Assembly (NCBI GenBank): GCA_015680685.1 | Contig: MNCI01014373.1 | Span: 604,686 to 662,157, forward strand | Direction: 5' to 3' | DNA length: 57,472 bases | DNA from: Gnetum montanum | Taxonomy: Eukaryota > Streptophyta > Gnetopsida > Gnetales > Gnetaceae | Shown here: one piece after another, positions 26,801 to 41,800 of the stretch | Layout: each line of letters starts with the position of its first letter | How positions within the stretch are numbered: position 1 is the first letter of the stretch | The notes under the pieces: model-generated | Told to the model about the DNA's origin: nothing | Seen by the model: only the letters and a program-made list of their open reading frames with translations | Database searches by the model: none | Position numbers and translations under genes: made by a program

Positions 26801-29800
26801 TGATGTGCATTATGTTACTTTCCCAGCCCAAATCTTCATTCTGGTTATTTGGATTTAAGTCCCAATTAGCAATGGATCTTTGAGAAGGCTTGTTTTAAGG
26901 GTTTCAGATCAAGCATTTCAAAATTTCACATCATAAGCAGTTGCCAAGTACAAATTCAGTTTACAATCATAAATAAATCCATCATACAAAATTAAAGAAT
27001 CAATCAATTCATAAATTTGTATTTATCATTGTCAATGTAGGAATAGGAAAAACAAAATTTTCAAATAATTAACGTACAATGAAAGCTCAACCAAATTTCA
27101 AAATATTAAATGCACAACTCCATAGAGACTTACTGGGCGTGAAGATACTGCTTGAGCAATTTTAACAAATGCCTGTATCATATCAATTGTTTGCATCAGT
27201 TTAAAAGTCAAAAATAAAAATATGAAAGGGAATGTCTGGCTTACAAAATCTGTACTATACATCTGGAAGTCAAATAGTAAAATTACGTTTCTACATGTAG
27301 ACAAAAAGTCAAGAACGGATCAATCATCCACAGAAGAATTCAAATAAAAACTTTAAATATTTACAGCTAAAACATGTAATTAACTTAATTAATCCATACT
27401 CAACTATTTTTTTAAGATGGTTGAAGGAGAAATGCATGTGTGTTCTGGGTTGTGAAGATGCTGATGCTAATGGGTTCTTCGCACTGCCACTATGGCTGCA
27501 GATGCAGCTGGCAGAGCTCAGAGTAATCCTGCCATGGTGCCAGGCAGTTATATTGCTGATGCCCTCAAAGTTTCTCATCCGGTAAAGGCAGAGAAGGTAG
27601 ATTTAGAAGACATGGTAGACTTCTGTATGAAACACATAGAAGAGGGTTTTCAAGTCTCTATTTCGAAGAAGGTGCTCCAGAATCAGCAAAGGCAGATCCA
27701 AAATGATCTAGTGGGTACTTTTTCAAGCAAGGCTCTATCTTTCTGAGACATGCAGGCTTGGATGAAGAAAACATACATGGTCTTCTATGGTGGTGGAGCT
27801 AGCTCCCATTCACGTGAGCATATATTTTTTAATATTTGCAAAGGCCTTAGACATGCATGTCATTGAAGCGATGATGGCCTGGCAAGTGGACAATCTAGTA
27901 ACGTAGATTGAGAAGTGGGAGTAGTGTTTGTTGCTAACACAGAAGCAAAAACAAGGGATAGTTCCAAAATGCTCTGGTGGGTACTTTTTCAAGCAAGGCT
28001 CTGTCTTTCTGAGACATGCATGCTTGGGTGAAGAAAACATGGTCTTCTATGGTAAACCCAATGATTCATTACCATCTTCTCTCCAATTCATAATATCTAG
28101 ATTCCAAATTTCTACAAGTCGCAAAATGAGACAAAATGTAGAACATAGGACAAAGAAAGATGGATCATTAGGGGAGACTGTATAGTTGGAAGAAAAAGAA
28201 GGTAAGGATATCGCTCTTGTTTGGGCTAACAATATGCTAGACTTCCTGCTTTTTGCATCATCTTCACAATTTGCAAATCAGGGACTACAATTTTACCTAA
28301 TCAAGCAATCAGAAGGCCAGATTGCAAGTGCCTACTTGAGTAGAGAGGGTGTGGATGACCTCAAAACTCATCCATAAATGTCATCGTGCTCTTCAAGGGT
28401 TGCGTACTATTGCTTCAAACTATAGGCCCATCTTACTATTCTAGAGCAACGCCCCTCCTCTTAGATCTTCCTTCCATTTTGAAATACAATGGCTCCAGCA
28501 TCTCATACTAGCCACAACGGTTAAGAAAGATTTAGGCTTCCTACTTAAAGAATGATTTTGAGAGAGAATGAATGGTTCTTCTCTTATTCACAAAATGAAG
28601 AATAACAACAATTATATAGGATTGCCAACAAATCTAATAACTAATTAACAGCAAATCTAACAACTAATTAGGCAACTAAATGCCTAAAGAAATGTTAAGA
28701 ATAAAACAGGAAATAAATCACACTAAATCTGGAAAATATAAATGGAGGAATTCTAGGAATTAACTCCTAGAATCATTCTACACTCCCCCTCAAGTTGAGT
28801 TGTATATGTTTATCAAGCCCAACTTGGAGCTCAATTCTTCAAAGTTGATGCATGGTAGAGATTTCTTCAAGATGTCAACAATCTAATGTCATGTTGGTGG
28901 GTAAGACAGAGAGATTAGATCTGACTCAATCTTTTCCTTAATGAAATGTCAATCTATCTCAATATGCTTGGTGCGATCATGGTGCACAGGATTCTTTGCA
29001 ATACTTATAGCTGCTTGGTTATCACAATAAACTTTCATGGAGTTTCCATAAGGTAGTTTAAGTTCTAAAAGCAACCTCTATAGCCACATGATTTCACAAA
29101 TACTTAGAGCCATTGCTCTAAATTTAGCTTCTGCACTACTCCTTGCGACTACCAAGTGCTTCTTGCTCCACCCTGTGACCAAGTTCCCCCAAACATAGGA
29201 GCAGCATCCATTGGTTGATCTTCTATCGGTGGGAGATCCTGCCCAATCAACATCAATGTAGATGCTAATATCTCTATTGTTAGTTTTCTTGAATAATAAC
29301 CCTTCTTCTAGTGTCATTTTCAGATATCTAGGAATGCGATAGACTGCATCAAGATTATCTTCCCTTGGATTGTTCATAAATTGACTTACAACACTAATAG
29401 AGAAACCTATATCTGGCCAAGTGTGGGAGAGATAGATCAATTTTCCCACAAGACACTAATATCTCTCTTTAACAACTAGTGGGCTATCTTCACTTACTCC
29501 TAATTTCTTTGTAGAATCCATAGGGGTTTTCGCAAGGTTTACAACCAAGCATACATGTTTCCTTTAATAAGTCTAAAATGTACTTATGTTGAAAAACACA
29601 AATACCTTTTCTTGACCAAGCAATCTCCATCCCTAGAAAATACTTGAGGGATCCTAAGTCCTTGACTTCAAATTCTATAGCCAGAAATTTCTTCAATCTA
29701 AGAATTTCTTCCTGGTAGTCTCCTGTCACAACTATATCATCTACATAAACAATCAAAATTGTCCTTTTACCTCCAATTGACTCCTTAAGAAACAAGGTAT

Positions 29801-32800
29801 GATCTGCCTCTGGCATTGGTTGTAACCAAACTTCTTCATGGCCTTTGCAAACCTGTCAAACCATGCTCTAGGAGATTGTTTTAGCCCGTAAAGTGACTTC
29901 TTGAGCTTATAGACTTGTGTTGGCTTTTCAGAACTTTCAAACCCAGGAGGCATGTCTATGTAGACCTCTTCTTCAAGATCCCCATTGAGAAAAGCATTCT
30001 TAACGTCAAGTTGGTATAGAGGCCAATCAAGATTTGCAGCCACTAAGAAAAGAACTTTGATTGTGTTGAGTTTGGCTACCAGAGCAAATGCCTCTTGATA
30101 ATCTATCCCATATGATTGAGTAAATCCTTAGCAAGCAACTGGGCCTTGTATCTTTCTATGCTGCCATCAAGATCGTGTTTGATTGTAAAAATCCATTTGC
30201 ACCCTACAGTTCTCTTGTTGTCTGGTAGTGTAGTAACTTCCCATGTTCCATTCTTCNATTGGGAGAACTTGGAGGAACAACACCCGGATCAATTTCAACT
30301 TCAGACTCTGTAGGTTGAGTTGTGTTTGAGGTTTGAAGGTTCGATGGATTCTGAACCAAGGGCACAAGAGAAGGCAAAGTTAAAGCAATAGTGGGTTCAG
30401 TTTCAACATTGGTTCCCAAAACTGATACTCTTCAATTGGCTCACTCTCCCCCTAAATAGTAGTTTTCAAGAAGTAGGGTTGATCTTCCAAAAAGGTAACA
30501 TCCATTGAAACAAAAAATCGACGTTTTTGTGGACAACACTTATACCCTTTCTATGTATGAGAATACCCAAGGAAGAGACACTTTTCTGATTTTGGGTCCA
30601 ATTTGCTCTTGTGAGGTTGATTTATGTGGACAAAGGTAGAACATCCAAACAACTTTAAAGGAATGGTGGAAATAAGGTGGGAATTTGGAAAGGATTCAAG
30701 GAATACTTGACACAGTGTTTTGAAGTTTAAAACTCGTGATGGCATTCTATTTATGAGATAAGCAAATGTAAGAATAGCTTCCCCCAAAAAATATTTTGAA
30801 ACATTTGATGCAATCATGAGAGATCTTGCAACTTCTAACACGTGTCTGTTTTTCCTTGCCAAAACTCCATTTTGTTGTGGAGTTTCAACACAAGAGCTTT
30901 GATGACCAATTCCCTAATCAAGAAGATATTTTCCTAGATGAGAGGAGAAATATTCTTTGGCATTATCAATTCTGAGAATTTGAATTTTACTGTTAAACTA
31001 GGTATTGATCATATTGTTGAGATTTTGGAAGATTGTCCCCACTTCGGACTTTTCTTTCATAAGAAATAGCCAAGTGACCCAAGTATGATCATCAATAAAT
31101 AGAACAAACCATCTAGAACCAGTGCTATTTTTTAGTTTTGATGGACCCCGAACATCATTGATAAATCATGTTTTTCATCACTCTGATATCGGGGTGGCCA
31201 CGATATCGGGTACACAATATCAGGTATGCGATATTGCGGCCCAAGATGCAATATCGTACATTCGATATCACAGGGTTACTCCCGGGTCTGTAAATACCGT
31301 GCCCAAGCGCACAATTGGAAGTACATTTTTAGCAGTCAGTAGCAAAGCTCTTGCAGTTTGCCATTTGAAAGTTAATATATTTTCCAAGTGCCCGCAACAG
31401 GAGATCTAAGTGTAAACAAATCTTCATTCAAGTATTGATGTACCTAAGCACACCATTGTGTTGGCAATAAAGATGAACTCTTTGATCCATTCCTTGCAGC
31501 ACTTGAGATTTTCTTTCTTATGCATTTACATATTGTTATTTCCTGCAATTTACATTAATGTTATTTATGCAACAATTAATTTTGATCAATTAAGCAAATC
31601 GTTAAATTACACAAGCATGACCCCTTCAAGCATACGTGTGACCCTTGGTAGCTCAAAAATGATTAGCATTTGACAACCCAACAGTGTTTGCATGAAGTTC
31701 AGGATGTGTTCAGGAAGTGGAAACGGTTACTTGTGTTAGGCTAAATTAGATTATAGTTTACTTAGCAGTTAATTGCTCTTATTTTTAATCACTCTTACTT
31801 TTATCTTTGTTCTAGGTGAGTAATTCCAGAAAAACACAAAATAATAAAAATCTTATGCCTCAGTCACACTTAACCATACAATTGCATTCCACAAATGGGA
31901 TTGGGAAGACAATGAACAAACAACACGAACACATTGTTTAGCTCTAGTGTACTTAGTAACTATAGTCTACAGAATTTGACTAGATTGCACATGAACATTT
32001 GTGATTCGTATGGTTAAGCGTAGGGGTACCTTGTCGCTCATCAATCACTATGAACAAGAGCAAACAGTTGAGAAGATTTGTAAGGAACACTTTGATATGA
32101 ATTTCGAATCGAACATGTTTCGATAGTTGACAAATCTCACAATGGAACAACTTTGGATTTTTATTAACAAATAATGATGGAAATAATTTTGCAAGGTATC
32201 GAAAATTTGCATGACCTAAACTACGATAGTGCCATAGAATGACTACACTATCTTTATTTTGAGAAGAGATGAAGGATGAAACAAGACTCTGAGAAACAAA
32301 CTTGGTAGATTGATGTTGCCCCTTTAAGTGCTCTTTACTTTCCAGAAGATAGAGGCCCGCAAACACCTTAGCCTTACCAATCATCATCCCTAATTCCAAG
32401 TCCTGAAATACACAGTTTTGAGAAGTGAACTTAGTGATGCAATTCAAATCACTTGTGAGTTTACTAATAGACAAAATGTTGCAATCTGAATTGGGAACTA
32501 AGAGAACAGATTTCAATGTTATGTCCCTTGAGAGAGAGACTGAACCATATCCTGTCACCTTAGAGTGAGAACCATTAGCAATCTTAACAAAATAATTTTA
32601 GGTACATGAAACAAAGTTCTCAAACAAGTTCACATTCCCAGTCATGTGATCAATTGCACCTGAGTCAATCTAATCCATCTATATGAACTATTGAGTGTTA
32701 GTAATATTACCTTTCTAAGCAACTGACTTGTTCCAATTGTGGTACCTAATAGTTGACATTGGATGGTCTAAGTCATCAATTTTTCAAGAGCATCAAGTTG

Positions 32801-35800
32801 TTCTTTGTTGAATGGAGACTAGGTGGAGGCTGATTTTTCTTCCCCAAGGATCACAGTAGTGTGTCCGCTAGGCTGGTGATCTCTCTATCCTCAAGATTTA
32901 TGATCCAGAGGGTATCCATGAAGAGCATAGCATTTGTCTTTCGTGTGACCCAATTTCTGACTGTGTTCACACTTATGTCTTCCTTTCTTTGATTGGTTCT
33001 CACCGGACTTGGCTAATTTCCATTATACTGCCATTGTTGAAGGCTCACCTACTTGCCCTCCAAGCATAAGTTTCCTCCTACTCTCTTCATGACGAACTTC
33101 AAAGAAAGCTTCTCAGAGAGAAGGTAGAGGTTTGGTTCCCAAGATGCAACCACAAACATTATAAAGACTAGGATTCAATCCCATTGGAAACTTGAACACT
33201 CGTTTCTTCTCAATGATAGACTTATCCTTGACTCCATCATTTGGACTCTCCCAGTTGTAAATCTCGTACCGATCTAATTGCTGCCATTGACATAATAGGA
33301 GATTGAAATATTGAGTGACATTGAGATCTCCTTGACAAAGGTCGTTAAGGTTGCTCTCTATCGCAAATAATTCTGATGTATTTTCTTTATCAGAAAAAAT
33401 CTCCTTAGCTGCATCCCAGATCTCCTTCGCAATTTCGTAGAACATAAAGTTCTCACCAATCTCTACCGTCATGGAATTGATCAGCCATGACATCACCATG
33501 TTGTTCTCTACATACCATGCTTTGAACTATGGATCCTCCTTCGATGGTGCAACCGAGACTACATTGACATAATCATCTTTCCCTTTCCCCCTCACATACA
33601 TTAAAACCAACTGGGACCACTGAACATAATTAGGACACGAAAGTTTGTGGACTATGACAGGAGGAACAGAGGCATATGAACTGCTTGAATTTGGGAGGGT
33701 GGCAGTTTCGATGATGGGGGTAATTGCAGAAGAGAATGTTGGGTAGTATTTGCCATGAACAAAGAATGGCAATAGAGGCTGGAACAATGCAGGTGAAAAC
33801 ACATTGGTAGGATCTGAAGCAGAAAAAACAGCAACAGAGAAAGAATAGTCGTGTCAGAGGAGAGGTTCTAGATAGGAACCCATCAGAAAAAATTGTCCCT
33901 AGGTATTAAACCTAAAGCTCTAATACCATCAGAAAAAAGATTGATTTTGAGAGAGAATGAATGGTTCTTCTCTTATTCACAGAATGGAGAATAACAACAA
34001 TTATATAGGATTGCCAGCAAATTGACAACTAATTAGGCAACTAATTGACCGCAAATCTGACAACTAATTGACAACAAATCTGACAACTAATTGGGCAACT
34101 AAATGCCTAAAGAAAAGGAAAGAATAAAACAGGAAATAAATCACACTAAATCTGGAAAATATAAATGGAGAAATTCTAGGAATTAACTCCTAGAATCATT
34201 CTACACTACTCGATAGAACATGACCCAAGATAATTTCTAGTGGAAGGCCAGCAACTTAAGGCCTTCATCAAGGCTTGAAAGTACAAAGATAAATACGCAT
34301 TGTAAGGCTCAATAACAGACAATCATCTCATTTACGATGGATCCGAGAAGAATAGGAGTAGGTAGAGGATCATTTAGAAAAGGTATTATCACTGTTCTTC
34401 CAAATATGACAGTTACGGCAGAACAAAAAAGTATATTAGAAACAGAGGTCTAGGATTAATTTGCTCAAGCAAGGAACAGACACACAAAGTTCTTTTTTCA
34501 AATGGCTCATGCTAGTGCAGCTATGAACAGGATAACCTCTGAAGTTTCACTATCCATGATGACGAGGAAATGAGAGTTGGCTTCAAACACTACGCCCAAA
34601 ATATTTGGACTAAGGGAGAAAACTCCCAATTCACTGTGCCCATTACTAAGTGTGGTATGGATGTGGATAATAAGGTTGTGATAACGTTAGTGATAGTCAA
34701 GGAGGTCTGAGAGATCATCAAATCCATGAAGAATAACAAAGCTCAGGGGCCAAATAAAAGGCCAATGGAATTTTTTTCAAGTACTTTTCTCAAGATATTG
34801 GCAAAAATTTCACGAACACAATGGTCATCATTGTGCAAAGGGATGAGGTTAGATGGAAGATCAACAACATCAAGGAAATGTTGGTTTCCAAAAACGATAG
34901 GCCCATAGGGATTTGCAAAATGATACTTCACATCCTATCCAAGGTTCTAGTTAGTAACCTAGCCCCCATCCTACCTAGGATTATTGCTTCCAACCACGCC
35001 AAATTTGTGACTAACATGTCCATACAAAACCAGCTGATCCTAAATCATGATCTTGTGCATTCTTGTGATATCCACTTTCCTAACAATGTTTCTAAAACTT
35101 AACACAGCAAAAACTTATGACACCCTCAACTGGGACATCTTACAGTAAATCATGAGAAAGAAGGGTTTTTGGGAGCATTACATTTGTTTATGCCTTAATA
35201 TATAGAAAACAACAATGTTCTCCATCCAACTTATGGAATCTCCTCCTCTGCCTTAGGAAGTCAGACAATATTGGATAGTATGAGCAGGATGGCATTGAAC
35301 AAGACCAAGAGAATGTGACTTCAAATGAGGACCATGGCATCATACAAAACTGGAGATTAAGAATGATGACATGCTGGAAGTTAAGGATAACGTAGACAGG
35401 AATAATATTCCAAAGGAAAAGACATCAGAAGATGAGCACTTCGAGTAGAAGCTGCCACTGGACCTTGTAGGACGAAAGGCTGAGAAAGACAAAGCCAACT
35501 AGTATGCAATGCACATGAGACATATGAAGAAAAGGTACAAAATAAAATCCTTATCTCTAAACACTGCCCCTTTCAACAAATTAGCCTCACCAAGTATGAT
35601 TTAGCACAATAAATATAATTAGCCTATAGAAAGTTCACCCTTGTTTTGCACCCTGGCAAAAATCTAGGACGCAAGAAAACAATTTAAGGAGCTAAAGCTA
35701 TGTATGAAGAACTTAACCATGAGAATAATAGAGATACTGGTGCCATTATGCACGATCACAAGTTTCTTTGTTGCAAACCTTGCTCTATGTAAATGAAGAG

Positions 35801-38800
35801 GACATCTTGCTTTGATTTTGGACTATTTTACTTTCAAATTGATTTGTTTATAACCACTGTATTCGATAGTGTTGGCATTGTTTCGCATCCTTATCCTGCT
35901 TATGGGTCTCTATTTTAATTTCTGTTGATGCTTGGATGGGGATCTGCCTCTCCTTGCAAATGGGTACAGTATTATCGACGTCATTTTTGTAGAGTGATTA
36001 ACCCTTTATTTGTTGAGCCAATTTTGTGTATAATCACTCACCCATTTTTAGTGGCTTCTTATAGGGTTTCTGTGGCAATTAGGAGGCTTATGCAGTTATC
36101 CCCCTTCTGTAACTGTCACCTTTTCACAAAAAACAATAATAACTAAAAATCCAGTAAAAAAGTTATCTAGAGTTTCTGATGCTGAGAGAGTAAAAATTAA
36201 GGATGAGATTGCTGATCAGTCATTTTTCAAACAATGAATCCATCATTTCATAGTATTACATGATTATAGTAATCATTTGTGGTCAAGGTGTTTGCAACTT
36301 TGCATAACATTATTAAAAATTCAATTTTGTGTTTCTTAAATCATTTTTATGTAGCTCAAGTGTACTTAAAACACTTCAACAGTTTCAAGGCCAACATAAG
36401 ACAAAAAGTATTCGTACAAGATCAAATGTTAAACAGGATGTTAAGTTTTTTAGTGCTAATTTGGCTAGATGCATTTAGTCGTTCCTAATGGAACATTTTG
36501 ACTTTGGTATCAAAGTAAGTTATGTCTGAATTAATCCATCTAAAATATCTCTCAAGTAGTTCAACATGATTTAGCAATCTTCAATGCACCAAGTGGATTA
36601 CTTGCATTTTAGTGAGCATAAGTGTACACTACAGACAACCCAATAACTACAAGTAATCCAAGAGGATTGCTAGTGTGTTTTCCTTATGATTCTCTAGATG
36701 CTCTTCAACAAAGTAACACAAATAATGAAGAATTCACACTAAGGCAGAGATTACATAGGCATTGTTCAATGATCTCTGCAGTTATAAAAAAATTGCCATT
36801 ATATTCATTTATGAGTATGATGATTTTTCTTTTTCTTTTTCTTTTTCTTTTTTTTTTTTTTGGAAAATGGATCAGGTTGTATTAATATACAGATATATAC
36901 ATAGTACAAGCCAAAAGGAAAGCCTAGCCTTCATCAGAGATGACAAGAAACAAATGGGGGAGAAAGCTCCCCAACACACCAAGCCTCAAAAACAGCAGTT
37001 GACAGAAGTATAGAAAAAGATAAACAGTGAATTATGGATTGCATACTGGCCTAGACCCACCTCATAACCTTGGTCCCCCAGGAAACCCAAAAACCTAATT
37101 GAGATCCCTTTCGAGGATTTAACAAAAAGTGATGTCATGCAGGAAAGGGAGGTGAAGCCAGCCACAACAACACCATTGGATGTGATGGATCTCATTCAGC
37201 AAATCCTAATCGTCCTTGGACTTAAACAAATCAGCCACCTGGTGAAAATTTTGAAATCTCTCCAACCACCTCCCTTTCTCCGCCTCACTCGTGTGTGCAG
37301 CCTTATCTAGATAACCCAAGTGGGAAACTTGCCATAATAAGGACTTAAGGTCATCCCATAGGGTGTACCAGTTGATGCCCAGCATCACATAGGAGCAATC
37401 CTTGTTTCTGAATCATTCTTTAACAGTCTCCTCATGCTACTTCTTCAAGCAGTTCTACATTTCCTCACATTCACGTTGTTCGATATCCTATCTTTTGTGT
37501 TCTTCTTCCTCTCAACACCTCTTGTCCTCCAGCTCATACCACACCTATACTTTAATTTGTTCATGCAACTCAAACTCTAGGTTGTGTCAGAGCCCATCTT
37601 CTAGTGGTTGTAAACTTTTGGCTTTCCCATTTGAGCTTGACCTCCACGTCGTCCATGGCTGCAACAAGTTTGACATCAACTTGCTATTTCAGTTCCATCT
37701 CGATCTCGTTGGTCTATTGTCGAACTTCCTTTGCATATATGTTCCTCAACCTATGTCTTCCAATTCTCCTCCCAATCATGCCTACTTTGTTCCAACCATT
37801 GTTGGACCTCCTGCTCTACCACCTCTTTCAAATTTTCCGCATATGGCCACACCACATTGCTAGCCTCCAAGGCTCCCTCTGCATTTTGGGCCTGTAGATC
37901 CCCTTTATCCCATGTGGTTTGGAATGTGAAGCCCTTCTTTGTCGTTCCTCTATTGTTAGCCTTCAAGCTACCAAAATCATGAGCAGTCTTCAAACCCTTG
38001 AAACTCTTGAAACTCTATATCTACCTCCTTCTATAGACCATGCAGCAGTTGGAAACTCTTGATAGAGAAACCAAAGATACTTGCAAACAAGCTTGAGACA
38101 ATTACCAAAGTGTAAAAATGAGGCCCAAATGTCTGCTAGCTTGCCTTTTTACACCACCACCTTAAAGAACTTCGGCAGGTTGATCCATTGGTGCAAAAGG
38201 AGACACTGCATAAAGGCAAAATGGGTGCCTTGCAACTTGGATGTGCTCCCACAATGGACAAAGAATCTTTCTACCAAATCCATTGCTTTCTGGCATAGGA
38301 GAGGCAATTTGGCCCTCAAGATTTTTCCAAACTATCCTCGACACAACACCAAGAAAGAACATTGCCACCTCCTATAGGCTCTGCATATTAAGCAAAACAA
38401 GCTCCCCCTCTACTGAGGCCTCAAGATAATCTATAATGGCCTACTCAAAATGATAAGTCCTTGTTCGCCAAAAGGCCATTTGGAGAAGACTTGGAAGGTA
38501 TTCAGCTCATCCTCCCCCTATAACCTAGAAAATAGGACAGCCTAGCCAACCGCCTCCACCATTTCCCAAAGCTCTACATTCTCTTGATAAGTCATTTTAT
38601 CTGGTTTAGTCATACTAGCCTCTACCATCGTAGCAGACGCTTCTCTACACAACTTCTAAGTAGCCCCCACAATCAATGACAAGAGAGGAACTACGGTAAC
38701 AAAGAAGATAACCGTGTTCTCTACTTTCGACAATAAACAAAGGACAATCGTAGCAAGTCACCCATAAGCAGTGTGCTTGGATGAATGCTTGTGAAGGACC

Positions 38801-41800
38801 AAACTTGTTGCATGAACTAACAGTTATAAAGTAAATGCTCAATTTCAAGGATTTGGTTATTGCAAAGAACACAATGCAACAACACATGCATGTCACACCT
38901 AGTAAGGAAAACATGTGCTAGGATCATCTATCTTTCCAGCAACCAAAGAAGCATTTTGATCTTTTCAGGAAGAAATCCCTTCCAGGGGCTACTCCAATGC
39001 CTAAGCATAGGATATTGCTGCAAATACAATTTCTTTCCCATCTCATAAATAGGGAAATTGAGATCGTTGATGAAACTATGATGGGTGAATAAGTTTTTCC
39101 ATAATGGTGAGGAGTGTAGGAGACATCCTAGGGACTCCCAACATCCACCCCCCTGCCCCCGCCCCAAAAAAAAAACAAATGCTTTCCTAGGTTTAGCCAC
39201 CTCATCCTAACAAACTAAATGAAGTTTTGATGGCCCTTTGCCACTTGACTAGATGAAGTCTTTGATAACTTTGTTCAGCCTATTGATAAAAAAGGATGAA
39301 GGCTGACAAACAGATCCCACATATCATGTGAAGGCCAAACGGACCAAAATAGCAAGGACAACTTTTCCTTTACTAGAAAGAAAGTTCTTAGCCCAATGCA
39401 TGACCCAAACTTGGAGTCTTTGTAAGAGGAAACCCCATGTCCTTGCCTTCTCCCGATCAAAGATGGGGATTACTAGGTAGGTGTCTTTCAAGACCCTAGT
39501 CCTGATAGCAAAGAATCTACAGATTCTATTATGCATATTGGGGCTTGCGTAGATGAGTTACCCTAGTTTATTTGTAGCCCTAGCTCCCTTCCCATGCAAC
39601 CAATAACACACTTCAGAGCAACCACTTCAGAAACAGTGGCTTTCATAGTGACTATGGTATCGTTAGCATAATGGTTAGCAATACATGTAATACCTTCTAT
39701 CGCTAACCCATGAACTCCCTTTGCTCTGCAATAGTCATTCATCAAGTCCATGGCTATGATAAATAAATAAGGGAATAGAGGATCCCCTTGTCTTAGCCCT
39801 CTCTATGGGGATGAAAAGGCTTAAGATACCCTTCAAAGTCAAAGGAGAAAGCTCCCAAACATTGAATGTGTATGCATAATTGGACATGTTTCTTATTGAA
39901 ACCTTTAGCCAACATAATATGTTGAAGGGAAAACCATTCTAGAGAGTCATAAGCTTTAGCAATGTCGTGTTTGATAAACATATCTAGAAATGAGACCAGC
40001 TTGACTGAATGAATAATTTCCTGAAGAAGAAGAATCTGATCCTAGATGTAACAACTTTTGACAAAACTTGTTTGTTGTTGGCCAATCAAAGTGGGCATAA
40101 GCAGCTCCATTCTCTGCACAATCACTTTAGTAAACACCCTGAGAAGGGTATTACAGACCCCAATGGGTCTAAAATTGGAAAGGAGTTAAGGGCTATTGAC
40201 TTTGCGTATTAGAACAATTCAAGAGCAATTGATTTCTTTCCTGACCTATTCCTTATGACACATTAGGTTGAAAGCATTTGTCAAATTATCACCGAGATCA
40301 TCAAAGAATTTCTTTAAAAATTATGTATTCCTATCTCCTTCCCTAAGCCATCTCACATGCAATCTCTCCTTCCAATATATCTCCTCCTCACGATAAAGAA
40401 GCTGCAGTTCCTGTAGGGCCTTGAGTTCCTACTAGCTGAGGTCCTCCCCTTCCTCTTGAGATTCTTGAATTTGTTGAAGTTCCTACAACACTCGCTATTT
40501 CTGAAATTTAAAGGCAAATTTATCCTCCTTGTGGTGTTTTTTGATTTTGTATTATAATTGAGCAAGGCCCTATTTGAGGAAGTTCCTTGGATCAATATAG
40601 CTTGTGGAGGCATCCCAAATCTCTTACACATACCTCTTAAACCATGATTTGGTAAACCATGATTGTTCACATCTGAAGTGTGTGGGTATACTTCATTCCC
40701 CTAAATTAATGGACAGCATTAGGCCTGTGGACAATAGCCCTACATTCCCAGGCCACCAAGCCAACCTGGTACTTCAATAACAAAGAGGAACTCATCCAGA
40801 CCCTATCAATCCACAACAAATAGTGTTGGCCCCTTTACAACAATTAGTCCACGTGACCTTACAACCACTAACTTCCAAATCTATTAGACTAAAATTGATG
40901 AGACGCGATATCGCATGCACCGCGATATCGCGTCGTCCNTATGAAACCAAAGCATTCAAGGCTACTTGGCAGTTGGGTCAAGTCCTCAAGAGATTTCTCC
41001 CAAGAGAAAAGTTGCTAGTTGAAGTCCCCCACAATGATCCACTAACTATGATCCAGCACTTTGTTAGCAATATTGTGCAACTCTATAATCCTATCCTAAT
41101 AGTTCTAGGAGCCCTAAAAAATTTGTAATTTGCAGCTTCAAGTCTTGTAAGAAGAACTGTAATGATCCAATTTGAGATAAAAAAACTCAACAACTATGGA
41201 CTTGGTAATCCAAGCCAGCCCCTCGCACAACCCCTTGCCTCCATAGAAAAGAGATTCCAACCATTCCAATCCAAGAGGTGGCTCCAAGAGTGCTATAGTT
41301 TTGTCTCTTGAACACAAACCACATCACATCTAATGAGGACATCACCTAGCGCAATGTATCAATCCTCAAATCATCATGTCTTTTCCTTGAGTTTTGGCAT
41401 GTTCTTGATCAGTTCAAGGTGTTTTGGGGACAATGGGAACTTGTTTGGAGGTGTTTTGGGGCCAACGAAAACTTGTTTGGAGGTGTCTTGATGTCCCATG
41501 CTTTAGAATAGATGTCTTGTTTTTGGTAACCCTGGCAAGATAGATGTCTACTCCAGCAGGCAAACATCCACTCCAATAGTTAGACTTCTTATCCATAGTT
41601 ATAGACATCTACTTCTATAGAAAGACATCCAGTATGCAACTAGTCAGCTTCGGAAAAGACATCTACTCTAAGACCTTGCCATAGTCAAGAAATACATCTC
41701 TAATGTCCAAGATGTCTTGTCTAAGCACAAGATGTTTTTAAAAGGCAACCTCCAACTGACATATTTTTGAAATTGGAGAGTCAAGGGAAGGTGAAAGGTC

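Larger units (their letters stand above)
28546..34205 (-). mobile_element. Complete Ty1/copia retrotransposon with target duplication CTACT
   Basis: On the minus strand: 5' LTR (34205-33929), tRNA-Met-type PBS, gag (33802-33113), zinc knuckle, protease, integrase, RT, RNase H, PPT and 3' LTR (28782-28546). The protease-integrase-RT order is the copia one. TSD CTACT at 28541-28545 and 34206-34210. An 862-base solo LTR is inserted in the integrase part. Frames are broken by stops, so it is inactive. It is in sense orientation to the ABC1K gene within intron 2. Confidence 0.93.

Noticed and set aside
40896-40939. Stand-alone palindromic hairpin or terminal inverted repeat of a DNA transposon
   Set aside because: It matches the start of the gypsy LTR at 56170 and stops at an assembly N, so it is better read as a collapsed LTR.
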